Assembly (NCBI GenBank): GCA_034008185.1
Contig: CM067081.1
Span: forward strand, 13,639,821-13,703,820
Origin: Gorsachius magnificus
Lineage: Eukaryota; Chordata; Aves; Pelecaniformes; Ardeidae
Direction of reading: 5' to 3'
Length of the DNA stretch: 64,000 bases
The notes beneath the pieces are model-generated. The model worked only from the letters and a program-made list of their open reading frames with translations. It made no database searches and was not told the DNA's origin. Each line of letters opens with the position of its first letter. The first letter of the stretch is position 1. Below are positions 37,401 to 49,765 of the stretch, piece by piece. The translations under genes and the position numbers were made by a program.

Positions 37401-40081
37401 TTGATGGGTGGGAATGGCTTAACTCAGATGGGTGGCCAGCCTCTGTCTATGCTCTACCCTTGCTGCAGGGACATCTGAAATGGACATTAATCAAATCCCG
37501 AGTAACAAGAGTTTACGGTGCAATTTTCTGAGGGTAAAAACCCTAACTGAATTTAGCCTGCAATCAGGAGGTGAGTGACAAAGAGCTCAGAAATCTGTGC
37601 AGCAGTTTGAATGGACAGGAAAGGGTAGCAACTTCATCAGTTGTTTCAAGTGACACCATCCTTGCTTGCCAACTAAGCCTTTAGCTAGTGAAGACAGATG
37701 CATAACACTGGAGAGTGCAAATAGCTTCTTTAACATTCCTCTAATCACTTACTTTCCTACTGAGATTGCATGCACATGTTCCATCAGTTCCTGTCATGAT
37801 TGACACTTGTTCTACATGAGCAGCACTGAGATCTTTGATTCCTTATGCAGAGGTTATGAATGAGCTGTGAGACAGGTATGACAAAGGGTAGTTATGGCAT
37901 GACCAGAAGACTGCAAACTATTAAAACATTGCACTTTGTATGCATTCATTAGGTACTTTTTAACTAAACATTCAATATCACAAACATACATTTGCATACC
38001 TGATAAATTATTTGCAAGTTTCCAATTTTATATTCAATTAATATTAAGTAAGCCATGAAATGTGGTGAATTTCAATGAATAATGTTTTAATTTGTGTGGG
38101 GTTTTTTTAGTATCACCCAAAAAGCCACAATGGGGGAAAATCAAAGTTTTGCACCTAATGACCTAGCCTCACAATCACACTTCAAAACTTCATTATCCCT
38201 ATTGTCTCAGGCTAAAATTATTTTTCTGTGTCATGTTCTAATAAAACAAAGAGTAATAGAAAAAATATATTAATATAATTAAAAGACTAAAATACAAAGA
38301 GGGAAAATCATATAAATCTATATCCTGCCCTTGGTTGTTTTTCTAGTATCTATATATGAGGATTAAAATGGAGGTGTTTATGAACAAATGATTATGAGAT
38401 ATTAATTTAAAGGCAGAAACATAGAAGTCATAATTTAGATTTAGTTTTTTAAGAATGTAATTTAAATTGTTTCCATTCTGTTTCGTGCTCAGTCACCACT
38501 GAGCTGTACCACCTGTGCAGATTTCTTTTTTGCTTTGGACAAATATTAAAACCATTTGACGACCCATTGTGCTGTGATTAATGCTGACATGCACACATAT
38601 GGCCATCTTGTAATGATGAAACAGAGACTTCTACATTGAATAGAGAATTTAGAGCTGACAGCATGATTATTGGTCTGATATCAGGAATCGGTATTGGGAT
38701 GAAGAGTCTATGAAAAGATATGGCTATTAAAAAAAAGAAAGCAAAAAAAATATAAAAGTCTGTGCTTCAGGGATGTTATGGGATTCATCTCACTTATTCA
38801 CTCCACTCAAGAGTTAGGCTAGTCATTGATCCATCTTTCCTATGCATTAGACTTCTAACATAATTTGCGTAAACTGCTCATGGATGATGCCTGTTTCTTT
38901 TATTTACTGTAAAAGCAATCTGGGTGACTGGTTAAATTAGAAGACTCAGTTTTTGTGGTTAAAGCTAGAGGATCTAAATCCCACTTTTCATGTTACTTTT
39001 GATCTGAAAAATATTGGCTTTTTTTAACTGGAACTCAGTCATTTACAAGTGATTTTTGACATAATAAAAGCTATTAAAAAAGAAATAAAATAATTTAAAA
39101 AGGAGAGTAGAAGGAAATTATCATATGAATTTTCCCAGTCCAATGAGGCTACGTTATTTTTGCATTTTTTGATTTGATATTTCACCTTTCTGAGTTTCTG
39201 AAGTATTTTACTTAGTGTATTTTCCTCCTTCCTGTATAGCTGTGCATTACATTTCAGAAGCAAAGCACTATATTAAGAGTATTAATTGTGCTATCCTGCA
39301 GAAAGGATACAAAACAAATCCACTAATACTTTTGTTTTATTGTTTTAATTTTAACTAGACCAAAATGTGAAATGCGAAAGACTAACAGTTCTTTCAGAAA
39401 TGACATTTTCAAGCTGTCGCTTCTTTATCACAGCAGAAGGGTGCCATGGCCTCGTCTTGGCTCCCAGTGCTGGATCCAGGCTCACTTAAAAATGCCTAAC
39501 TTTCTCAGTGAACTGCCAGCATTTTGCCCTAACATCTGGGTGATATTCAGAAAACCATATTTGCTGTCAATAAATTCCCTGGAAAACCAAGGGAGGCTAA
39601 GAACTGTTGAAGGCTCCTAGGAGTATGATATTTTGCAGGCATTGATGCAGTCTAGATTTCATGAAGAAGATGGTCAGTTTTGTGTTCAATGTTAATGTGT
39701 ACTGCTCCTCTCACTGCTGACTGAAGGGACTGGGCATGCAGGGCCCTGGGGATGTGAAGGGACTCCCATCATTAGCAATGTTGGCTCTCAAACTGCCACA
39801 TCTGACCAGCTCTCCCCAATCCATCAGTGACAGCTAAAGGACAGTCTGTGTCTCCAGGGTTTACTAATTTGATCTTCATCCTTGCAGTGGCAAAATTTAA
39901 CTTTGCTTACACTACTAAGACACACTGAACTGACTCTTCTTATATTAGCAGTGAAAATGTTTCTAAAAAATTCTTGGTGAATCATTTGTTATCCCAGGTT
40001 AGAGTCAAAGATTATTTTCTTTATTCTACTTTTGGAGTGAATTACAGCATGTAATTGATTATTTTAGGTGTATTTCTATAC
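34453..40081. other. Single-copy AT-rich DNA, no gene seen
   Basis: No recognisable transposon or exon over 5.6 kb. There is an A23 run at 35796-35818 with no upstream AATAAA or transcript-like sequence. The 99-codon frame at 37232-37531 has no recognisable domain. Confidence 0.55.
35796..35818 (+). repeat. (A)23 homopolymer
   Basis: Twenty-three uninterrupted A residues preceded by TTTTTGT. No polyadenylation signal lies in the 30 bases upstream, so there is no reason to call a retrocopy. Confidence 0.9.
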
Positions 40082-40274
40082 TGGGTCTGGCTGGGATGCA
40101 GTTAACTTTCCTCATAGCAGTCCATAACAATAAATAATAAACCAATAACAAACTGTCTTTATCTCAGATCCTGAGTTTTTCCATCATATTTTCTTCCCCT
40201 GTCCTGTTCAGAAGGGGGAGTAAGAATGTCACTGGGTGGGGGTCTGGCAGCCAGCCAAGGTCAACCTCCCCCAC
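40082..40274 (+). mobile_element. Internally deleted avian ERV LTR
   Basis: The 5' end of the LTR type found at 48861 (TGGGTCTGGCTGGGATG, CAGTTAACTTTCCTCATAGC) is joined near 40130 to its 3' part (AACAAACTGTCTTTATCTC, TTCCCCTGTCCTGTTCAG, GCCAGCCAAGGTCAACC). Roughly two thirds of the LTR is missing from the middle. The 3' terminus resembles the type 2 LTR at 55335 as much as type 1, so this could be a mosaic. Confidence 0.75.
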
Positions 40275-41390
40275 TCTAGAGTTTAGTACCAACAGAAAAC
40301 TTTCAACTGAGTTACAGCTGTTCTGTGTGCTTCATGTGCCATATTCATCAAGGACTTAATGCATATCTTTATTTCTTTCCTGCTCTTATTTTCACTGTGT
40401 GCGAAAATTATATCACTTGTTTTTCTGGCTTGCGCCTGCTGGAAAACTTGCAGGTAGTTAATAATAATTTTATAATTAAGGAAAACCTGTACTTCATGCT
40501 TGCTGATAAAAGCACAAGTGGGTGTCCATTCAGTAATTCAGAGACTGTTGATAAAAATAGCCATTTACAACGGAAAGAAGATAAATAAGCAGAGATGTCA
40601 CTTAGCTATTAAATGCCAAAAGACCAATAGTGTCTACTGTCTATTCCTTGGTGAGTCCTCCTTGTCTGAATAGTTTATAGTAACAATGATGACAGATTTT
40701 CCTTTAGACAGTTTACTTGGTTTTTATTATTATTATTATTGGTTATACGGTTTATATTTGATCATTTATTTTATTTACATTTTAGGAGACAGATCATTAT
40801 TCTGTATTTTAAGACTTACAGATCAGTCTACAGAGTCAGAGAATATTAGCCAAATTTTAAATCTGCATGACTAATGAAGTGCTTTTCAGTATAAATAAAT
40901 GTCTACTGAAAATCCACAGACACTCATGGGCAGATCTGCAAAGGAATGGCCAAAATTGGGAGACTGAAAACTTCTGTTTATTTGATACATAGTCCTGGAA
41001 GTATCCAAAATACACAGACGGTCTGCCTGCCTGTCTCACCCCCCATCCCCCACACTTTCTCCCCACCTTTTTACACCCACCCCCCACCTCCTGAGTCAGA
41101 AGCAACTCATTTTGCAGATTAATCTTTGGGCACTCAGGTAGCTCAGGAAGACAGGAAATTTCATTCTTATTACATAGCACTCATTACAGAGTCACAATCA
41201 ACTCTATGCTGTGACAGAGATATTGTGTGTGTTGGACAGTTCATAATTGTGCTTTAGTTAAAACATAGCTATTTTCTTTCTCTGGCTAGACAACAGGAGG
41301 ATTTCTATTGCATTTATGGTAGGCACAATGTAGATGTGAGCAGTAATGCACTAACATGGAGGAATGTCGCTTTAGACTTTGCTCTTGCCT
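40275..41390. other. Single-copy DNA with simple tracts, no gene seen
   Basis: No gene. There is an (ATT)n tract at about 40722-40741. A strongly C-rich tract at about 41037-41092 has four or more runs of C4-C6, so the minus strand could form a G-quadruplex. Confidence 0.55.
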
Positions 41391-41454
41391 AGAAAGGTTG
41401 GACCAGATGATCCTTGAGGTCCCTTCCAACCTGGTATTCTATGATTCTATGATG
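41391..41454 (+). mobile_element. CR1 LINE terminal tail, sense
   Basis: A 64-bp CR1 3' terminus: AGGTTGGACCAGATGATCC, GGTCCCTTCCAACC, then ATTCTATGATTCTATGATG tail units. It is an extreme 5' truncation. Confidence 0.9.
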
Positions 41455-44400
41455 CTGTGACAAAATGGAGGAAACATTACCTTCTAATTCATCTCTAGGC
41501 TTCCACCACTGACTTAAACTGGAGATATCTTCGGAGGTCAAGCAGTCATAAAGTTTGACTTTCACCTACATTTATAAGAGAAGCTCTGCTGCTTTTAGTC
41601 TATTTATGGCAGATGTTAAGTGAAAACATTTACGTTGCAAGTCTCAGACTCCTTCCATTTTCCAGTGTATTCCTGAGAAAGGCTCTCAGACCTTCCTGTC
41701 CCACTGCTGCAACAACTAAGCAACTTGACAAGCTTTGGAGAACCTGTGAAACTTCTATTTTCGTACCTCAGCCCCTGACTAAGTGAGGGAACTCAGCTTG
41801 TTCAGCTAGTTTGCTGCACTACAGACTAGCTGCTGAAAGCCCCAGATGCAACTGCTTTATCTTCATGGAGGACTTCACCTGGGTAACCTCCAGCTGGGCA
41901 TGCACCAGCCACTGTTGCCTGGAAAGGAAGCCTTCAGGAAAAGGTCACACCTCAAGACTTCCTTCCAGCTGCCTCACTCCAGTCAAACTGCTGGGTTTTG
42001 TTAAGAAATTAGGTCTGGGACCTCTTGTCCACTGAACTGCAATTACAAATTTAGGCACATTCTTTCTTCTGACAGACTGAGCAGCTCTAAATTGTGCCAC
42101 CCTTCAGTATGTGAGAGAGGACTAACATCACGAGCACTGGAAATGGCTAGGATCTTGCTGCAATCTGCTTTTCCAGGTCAGTAGTTTGGAACAGGTTGTT
42201 TTACAGCATTAGGCTACAAAAGAAGATGTAAATTAAACCCAAAGATTTTTAATAGTGGTTTTCACAGCAAACCACATACACCACCTGTTAACACTGGTTT
42301 TCAGTTCACAATTCACATGATCATGGTTAATTAGTTGTATGAATTATTAATTTGGTAGTCAAGTACACAATACTAAAACCTTCTTAATTAATGTTTTTTA
42401 TACATGGCCATCTACACACTTATGAATATTTTCTGGGTTACACTTTATCATGAAAATATAGTATTTCTTGGATTTTTTTTTTCTAATTAATAATTACTGT
42501 GTTGTCATTTAGGAGGAATTTGACATTTTACAGGCCACGTTTTAGCTCATAGTTCCATGTTGTCCACTTTTATTTTGCTAGCTGGAGAGTAGAATATCAT
42601 GGTGATCAGAACTGGTTCTACATTTGATCAAAATAATGGCTTAACAGGCTAAATCAAAAGGTCTCCAGAAAAAAGAAATTAATAATTGATTTTTTAATGC
42701 ATACACAATACCCGTTAAAATCAGGGTACAAATTGTGGTATTTCTAGCAATATATGACCAAACTTAAAGTTACTTTAAAAATATGTGCATATGTATGAAT
42801 AAAATGTGATCCAATTTGAGTAATAAAGTGTATTTTTTATCTGAGGATGTTGTAGCAGTCCAGTATGAAACAATAGCACAATCTGGGCTCCTAATAATAG
42901 CCAGTATGCTCATTTAGTCCTAACTTGGAGCAAAAGGATCAGTGAGTGCTTCAGAGCTGCTGTGCTATGGTTCTGTGAGAATTTGTCACTTGACTCCTAC
43001 TGACACCGGTGGGATTTGCAAAATCGGGATTTGCAAGGTAAGGAAGTCTGACAGTACTTTTCATTTATCTCAAAATCCAAACAAGTCTTACTGGCTCTTT
43101 CTAAAGCATTGTAGAACATTACATAAAGAAGGAGGCACATGGCAATTATGCTAATTCCCTTCTTCCTTCAAAAATCTTTCTGAATTATTTCTTAAAGAAA
43201 GTGATCTTGCAGCAAAGTGCCATTGCTTTTCTTATTCTCAGAAACATCCAAATGTCCTTTGAGAAAAATTAAACAAACACATGAAAAAAAAATTACAGCC
43301 ATTATTTGCTCTATCTAGCCTGCAAATATGAGGACTTTTTGGTCTAAATGTCATGACTGACCTTCACTAGGAAAATGCTGTGCCTTACATGACAATGACT
43401 TATTTTATTCTAGTACCTGACAACAAAAGGGCTATATAAGAACACTATTTCCAGACTTCAGATTAATAAAAAACCCCAATTTTTTTAACCAGTAGCAATT
43501 TAAAATATTAAAAAAGTAGAACTATGCACTTGCAAAGTGGATGTCTGAAACCTGGAGCTGGGTGAATTTTGGAAGTAGAAAGATGGGTTTGAGTTGAATA
43601 TCCACAGAGTACACATTAGTTTTTATTTAGGCTGGTAAAAAAATAATACTGATTTGTTAGTGAGATCATATGAATTTATTAGATAGTGCAACTTGATACT
43701 ATTTCCTCACAAGGCTCATAGAAAAAAGTGGGAATAACAGTTATACCACAATGCTAACAACTTGTGGCAGATTTTGTGATAAAAATATCACCTCTTTTAT
43801 CAAGCACAAGCAGGATTTTCAGGGATTATATTAGCCACTTCCTTTGCAGTACTCAGACCAGTCTGGTTAGTTCACAACATATACACAGATCTTGTTGGCA
43901 TTCAACAAAGATAAAAATCGCAACAGCAAATTATGTTGGCAATTCCATGTGCAGAACACAAGTTACAGAATAACCTTTTCATCTAGAATTGTTGTCTTCT
44001 AATTGTTTTCAAATTCCAACATTTGCCTCTAAACATAAGTGAAAAAATCACTTTTTTGTGTCATATACTGGTTTCCACTTCTTTACCAAGCATACCTTAT
44101 TCACAGTACCTTGGATTTAAATGGGAGTCTCCATCCAGGAGAACAAATTTTTATCTATTCCCTCATATATAAGCAATAAAGAGTACATCAAACCAATGTA
44201 AACACAGAAGTTACTTTGTCAGCATTTCTTTTATTTAATGCCTTGTGTGGAAAGTTCCATATTTCAGTAATCCACTAGTTTGTATTTCATTGTCATTTTC
44301 ACCCAAATCTGATAGAGTTTTGTGTCAGAAGGGATCATGGCAATAATTAAAATGGAACATCTTACATAGCACTTAGAGTATTTCCACAAGAAATCCTGCA

Positions 44401-47120
44401 ACAGGACTATCTTTCTTCCATGACTGGCATCTCTAGTGACTTTATCACAAGTTTTGTGTCTATTTAGTGTTATTCTTTGAAAGTTTCAGATCTTGGAAAT
44501 ACATCATTATATATGAATTTCTACTTTCTTTTAAAAAGATAAGCCTTAAGGATTCCAAATTCTCAAGGTCTGATTTTCTTGGAAATTAGTTTTTAAATAT
44601 TGATTTTCAAAAGTGTCTCATGATCCTTGGCAATATGTGATGTTAAATTCACCTTCTTTCCCAGTATGTAACCCAATGCTGGAAACTCTTAACAGCACAT
44701 GTATGATTTTGCTTGTTTTCTTTAGGGTGACTTGCATCCATGGTTTTTAGGCAGAGATTTGAGAAACCTTGCAAAGACTGTAGCTCCTTTTATATTTTCT
44801 CTTGTGTCTATTCTAGTAACCATGTCTATTCCCAGCTAGCTGACCAGGGGGGCTTTCATACAAACTGTTGTAGTGTGGTCAGGCTGTAGGCCTGCCCATG
44901 GAAATGTCTCTTGCTCACTAAGACACATTGGTCCTACTTCATTTGTGCCTCACTGGTGTGCTACGTGTACCTTATGCAACATTTGTCTGCTTCATTCTTG
45001 CCGTGTGATCATATTAAATTTTATTATGGATTACTTTTAACATTTATTTTTTTTTTTTAATTTTTGAGCAGCACTGCTTAACATCTCTACCTGCAGCATG
45101 AAGCCACCTTGCAGGGTCCCTGTAGGTGTAGTCTCACAATTGGTCCTCTCCTCCCTCAACCCTGTCCTTTTGCTCTATCCTAGGGTTTTGGATATCTTGA
45201 CGCATACTAAACCCATTGAGTCCCATTTGTCACCCCTTAGGATGTGACAAATTTGAGCAGTAGGGGAGAGAACAGTCTGTGAGTGGATGTGGTCACAGCA
45301 GAGCTGTGAGTGTGGTGTGCCACGTGGGACCTCAGGGTCAACCAGCAAGGTGAACGGTGGGCAATCAGAGGAGAAAGACAGCAAATAATTCAAAGTGATA
45401 GAAGAGATCCCTAATACTTCCTGCAGGATACAGTCAGTTCTCAAGTGCCGCTTCACAATCAAGTCTCTCTTCTCTTTTTTTTTCATACAGCACGTTTAAT
45501 AATACTTTCTGAAATCAGGAAGAACAAGACAAAATCTCTTGGAAGTAGTTGAGATTTCATATAGCTGCTATCTCAGATTCAAATTGTACTTCAGAAAGAA
45601 GAACAATGAGAAACTTTACTGTGATCATTGCAAAATAGGAAGAGGGCCGATACTAGGAGTCTGGCAGACTTAAGTCTGGGCTAGAGGATAGCTTTAGCCA
45701 ACCCAGGATTTTGACTGGTTTTCCTTTATATTATTTTTGATACTTTGTAACATTAAATCAATCAGAATGGAAAGAGTCAAAACACTAATTTTTTTAATGT
45801 CTTTCAGTAATAAAAACATTTTTCAGGTTGGAGCATCTGTCAAAAGATGCAAGCAATTAATTTTCTATTTCCTGTCTTTCGGCTTTAGAACTTTACAACT
45901 TGAAGTTGTATATTATTCAGCCATTCAATATACTGCTACATAATGTGAAACCTAGTTGTGGTTTAGCTGCATAAGACAGAAAAGTGAGGACAGAAGAGTT
46001 GGAAAAGTGGCTTTTCGCCACATTTTCATAAATAACCCCAAAATGGAGATCCATTGAGGACATCTATAAATTTCCCAGGCTTCCGGATTTGTTTTAAAAT
46101 CATGATAGGAGTACAGAAAATACTTTTGTACATCACTGTAAATGATTAGAATGATAAGAATTTCTGGACAAGGCAGAGTTAAGCAGGAAAGCTAAAAGGA
46201 ATATTAAGCATGATTGCTTTACGTCATGATAATTTTAACTTCTCTGCTCACACTGAATGCATCCAGACAGTTCTGTCTTTTCTCTGCAGTTTTCTAGGGG
46301 TTATGGATAAAATTTATTGGGATAGCTTGCCATAGAATAACTATTTATTTATGGGATAAAAAGCAATGTATTTTTGCCTGAAACTGGAATTTGCGATACC
46401 TTACATTGCAGTTATGAAACATTGTATTGAGTGCTTCTGAACGGTGCTATTATTTCCTGTAAATGCATAAAACCATCATTTTTTGTCAAACACTAAAATT
46501 GAAAGGTTTTTTTATTATTATTTCTGATTAGTAAAAGAATGAACATCCTTAATTGGATTCCCTCTAAGTATCTCACAGGTAATTCTAACAACAAATCTGA
46601 ACTTGTCATTATACCTATCTTTATATAAATTTCTTTCTTTTGAGGGTAGGTTATCCAAACAATGAAAATTAATTTTCCTGAACACAAATCTGGTCTTCTG
46701 TGAAAGAAATGTACTCATTGTAACAGAATGATATTGCAACTTAAATTGTAGTTCAGAAATGTATGACTCCTGTAGGATTGAATTTAGCTGGGACTTCAAG
46801 TCCCATGGGATATAAGAGTAGAAAACACTCCTTGTTTCTAACAGTATAAGAACTAGGGAGCATCAAATGACATCAACAGTGAACAGGTTGAAACGAGCAA
46901 ACAAGAAATATATTTTTGCCTGAATACATACACTGTGGAAACTCTCCCAAGCAGTATTCTTGATGTCAAAAGTTCACATAGGTTCAAAAAGCAGTAAGAT
47001 GAATGCGTGGCAGAGAAACGCATTAGTACTTTAGCAAACAAAAATATTTCTGATTCCAGAAGTCCCTAGACAGTCTGCTGAAAGCTGGGAGGATAGAGCA
47101 AGAAAAATATAGAATAAGCC
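41455..47120. other. Single-copy DNA, no gene seen
   Basis: No recognisable element over 5.7 kb. Two moderately GC-rich patches (41640-42050 and 45080-45440) carry short featureless frames (74 and 103 codons). I cannot assign them. Confidence 0.5.
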
Positions 47121-47260
47121 TGTATCTTAAAGGCTTGCCTGGTTCTCACAGGCTTTGTCTAATCAGCTGCTACTTCCTATTGTCAGAGACAGCCCATTCA
47201 GCAAACAGACCCTTGGTCGGGTCCAGTATGCTCTTCTTATTTTCTTATATATTATGCAGC
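47121..47260 (-). repeat. 140-bp unit, inverted relative of 48947-49086
   Basis: The complement of this segment aligns without gaps to 48947-49086 with 126 of 140 identical positions by my count. Read on the minus strand it has a CATACTGGACCCGACCAAGGGTC core that resembles old CR1 3' ends. Whether this is the source copy or an independent member of a repeat family cannot be settled here. Confidence 0.8.
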
Positions 47261-48309
47261 CCCTCAAAACCCAGCTAGTCTCCTAATCACACATTTGATC
47301 TAGATGTGCAATTTTATTCGCACAGGTGTATTTCATTCCCACAGTGGAGCTGCTGAGTGGACCCTTAACTCATACAGATAAGATGGGGGGAGGGGCTCTA
47401 AATTATTACCAAGTTAGTGAAACATTTGCTATTATTGACTTAGAAAAGAGTCCAAAGAAACAGCATAGCCATGAGGAAAGCTATTCTTAAAAGAAAACTT
47501 GACTATTATTTTGTCATTGCCCACACTGAGGAACTTAAGCCTTCTGTCACTATAGTCACCAGAGACACAATTTATAAAGTACCAACGTGACTGGTAGACT
47601 CAGACTTGAGCCGGTACGAAAAAGGATTCTCTAATCAAGACAGCAGTTGTGAAGATTTATACACTGAAGGCACTATTTAGATTATGTGGACATACCTTCT
47701 GACACCATGTCCTCTAGCTATTGAGACCTTTTTCCATAAATAAGACAAGCTGCCAGGGTATTCTGATGCTCTACACCGTAGCAAGTTATTTGTGTCTTTC
47801 TGGGACTCGATGTTCCATTATTTCTTGTGCATGTGCTTAAGTGTGGCAAAATTTCATCTCCAATTTCTGCTGCAATATTACAATGAATTTTAGGTGTGGG
47901 AATTGACATTTTGTAAGTTAATTTGTAAAATTCACTAGCTTACTCTGTTTATTGTAATAATTGCTCTTTTTTTCCCTGTAGAAATTCCATTATCCAATGT
48001 TGTTTTATTATCTGCTTAAGCCCACTGCTGAAAATTCAGTATGTTAAGATAAGGTTAATATTTATTTTACCCTAGTTAATATAGCATTTCAGCCTCAATA
48101 TTTAAGTTTAAGTAGTTGATTATAATTTTTATTTGGATGTGAATGGTTATTTGCAAAGTCACATACTTTGAGGAGGAGATACCTAGTGTTCTTGAAGATT
48201 CAAAGCAAGGATCAGAAAACATGAGACTCCAATCAAAGTAGGATTAAAGACTTCAATGTTTTGTCTTGGGAAACCTTTCAAATTAAAAATACTGTTCTGT
48301 TGTACATGT
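47261..48309. other. Single-copy AT-rich DNA, no gene seen
   Basis: No recognisable element or exon. Confidence 0.55.
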
Positions 48310-48834
48310 AGAGTACTGCGTCCAGCTCTGGAGCCCTCAGCACAAGAAGGACATGGAACTGTTGCAGCGGGTCCAGAGGAGGGCTACTAAAATGATCCGA
48401 GGGCTGGAGCACCTCTCTTATGAGGACAGGCTGAGGGAGTTGGGCTTGTTCAGCCTGGAGAAGAGAAGGCTGAGGGGAGACCTGATTACAGCCTTTCAGT
48501 ATCTAAAGGGGGCCTATAGGAAAGATGGGGAAAATCTTTTTAGTAGGGCCAGCTGTGAGAGGACAAGGGGTAATGGTTTTAAACTAAACCAGGGTAGGTT
48601 TAGACTGGATCTAAGGAGGAAATTCTTTCCAACGAGGGTGGTGAAACACTGGAACGGGTTGCCCAGAGAGGTGGTGGAAGCCCCATCCCTGTGAACATTC
48701 AAGGCCAGGTTGGATGGGGCTCTGAGCAACCTGATCTAGTTAGTGGTGTCCCTGCTGACTGCAGGGGGGTTGGACTAGGTGACCTCTAGGGGTCCCGTCC
48801 AACCCAAAACATTCTATGATTCTATGATTCTATG
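48310..48834 (+). mobile_element. CR1 LINE 3' end, sense
   Basis: A 525-bp CR1 in plus orientation with an intact tail (ATTCTATGATTCTATGATTC) and 3' UTR (GGGGTTGGACTAGGTGACC). It differs in the 3' UTR from the CR1 at 53363, so it belongs to another subfamily. It is truncated at GAGTACTGCGTCCAG within ORF2. It ends 26 bp before the LTR at 48861. Confidence 0.95.
48353..48694 (+). pseudogene. CR1 ORF2 C-terminal fragment
   Basis: A 113-codon open stretch of the end of CR1 ORF2, reading [46 protein letters not shown] and [15 protein letters not shown]. It stops where other copies continue with a short EVFK-like tail, so a sense codon has probably mutated to TGA. It contains no catalytic motif because the RT core lies upstream of the truncation. 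Not a functional gene. Confidence 0.92.
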
Positions 48835-48860
48835 TTTAGAATACTTTCTGTAGACATGAG

Positions 48861-49765
48861 TGCTGGGTCTGGCTGGGATGGATTTAACTTTCCTCATAGC
48901 AGTCCATATAGTGCTTTGCTTTGCATTTGTGCCTAAAAGTGATGATGCTGCATAATATGCAAGAAAATAGGAAGAGCATACTGGACCTAGCTGAGGGTCT
49001 ATTTTCTGAATGGCCTGTCTCTGACAATAGGAAGTGGCAGCTGATTAGATAAAACCTGTGAGAACCAGGCAAGCCTTTAAGATACAGGGAAGTGGTTGAA
49101 TCACCATCCCTGAAGGTATTTAAAAAATAGGTAGATGAGGTGCTTAGGGACATGGTTTAGTGGTGGGATGGCAGTATTAGGTTAACGGCTGGACTTGGTG
49201 ATCTTAAAGGTCTTTTCCAACCTAAACAATTCTATGATTCTATTTTATGTTTCTATAACACACCGTTTTGGCTATTGCTGAACAGTGCTTGCACAGTACC
49301 AAGGCTTGCTCTCTTTCCCATTCTGCTCTGTCCCCACCCCCACAATGAGTAGGTCAGGGATGGGCAAGGGTTTGGGAGGGGATACAACCATGACAGCTCA
49401 CCCAAACTGACCAAAGGGATATCCCACACTGTATGATACTATGCTCAGTAGTAAGAGATCAGGGGAAGGGGTGTGAGTGTACGCATCCTGGTTATGGCAT
49501 TTGTCTTCTCAAGCAACTGTTATGTGTGCTCAGGCCCTGTTTCCCAGGAAGTGGCTGGGCATCTTCCTGCTGATGGGAAGTGATGAATTAAGACCTTATT
49601 TTGCATTGCTTGCATATGTAGCTTTTGCTTTCACTATTAACCTGTCTTCATCTCCAACCTATGAGTCTTCTTGCCTTCTTTCTACTTTCTCCCCATTTTG
49701 TGGGAGAGGGGAGTGAACGAGCGGCTGGGTGAGAGTTTGGCTGGTAGTAAGGCTAACCCAATACA
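48861..49765 (+). mobile_element. Solo avian ERV LTR (type 1b-like), split by a CR1 insertion
   Basis: An LTR in plus orientation. Its 5' part (48861-48946) begins TGCTGGGTCTGGCTGGGATG and runs to GTGATGAT. The remainder (49257-49765) resumes at AACACACCGTTTTGGC and includes CCAAAGGGATATCCCACAC, GGAAGTGGCTGGGCATC, TATTAACCTGTCTTCATCTC and a 3' end GGCTAACCCAATACA. The 310 bp between them are foreign. CATGA occurs at both edges (48855-48859 and 49767-49771), one base away from the expected termini, and may be a remnant duplication. No viral genes are attached. Confidence 0.85.
48947..49256 (+). mobile_element. Chimeric CR1 insertion inside the LTR
   Basis: Part one (48947-49086) is the 140-bp unit related to the complement of 47121-47260. 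Part two (about 49083-49256) is a normal CR1 3' terminus: GGGAAGTGGTTGAATCACC, GTGCTTAGGGACATGG, GATCTTAAAGGTCTTTTCC and ATTCTATGATTCTAT. The two meet at CAGG, which belongs to both sequences. The LTR reads continuously across the insertion with little or no loss, so both parts arrived together. This points to one reverse transcription event with a template switch, or to a chimeric CR1 source. Confidence 0.78.

Noticed and set aside
37232..37531. 99-codon plus-strand frame
   Set aside because: No domain, signal peptide or family resemblance, and the surroundings give no gene context.
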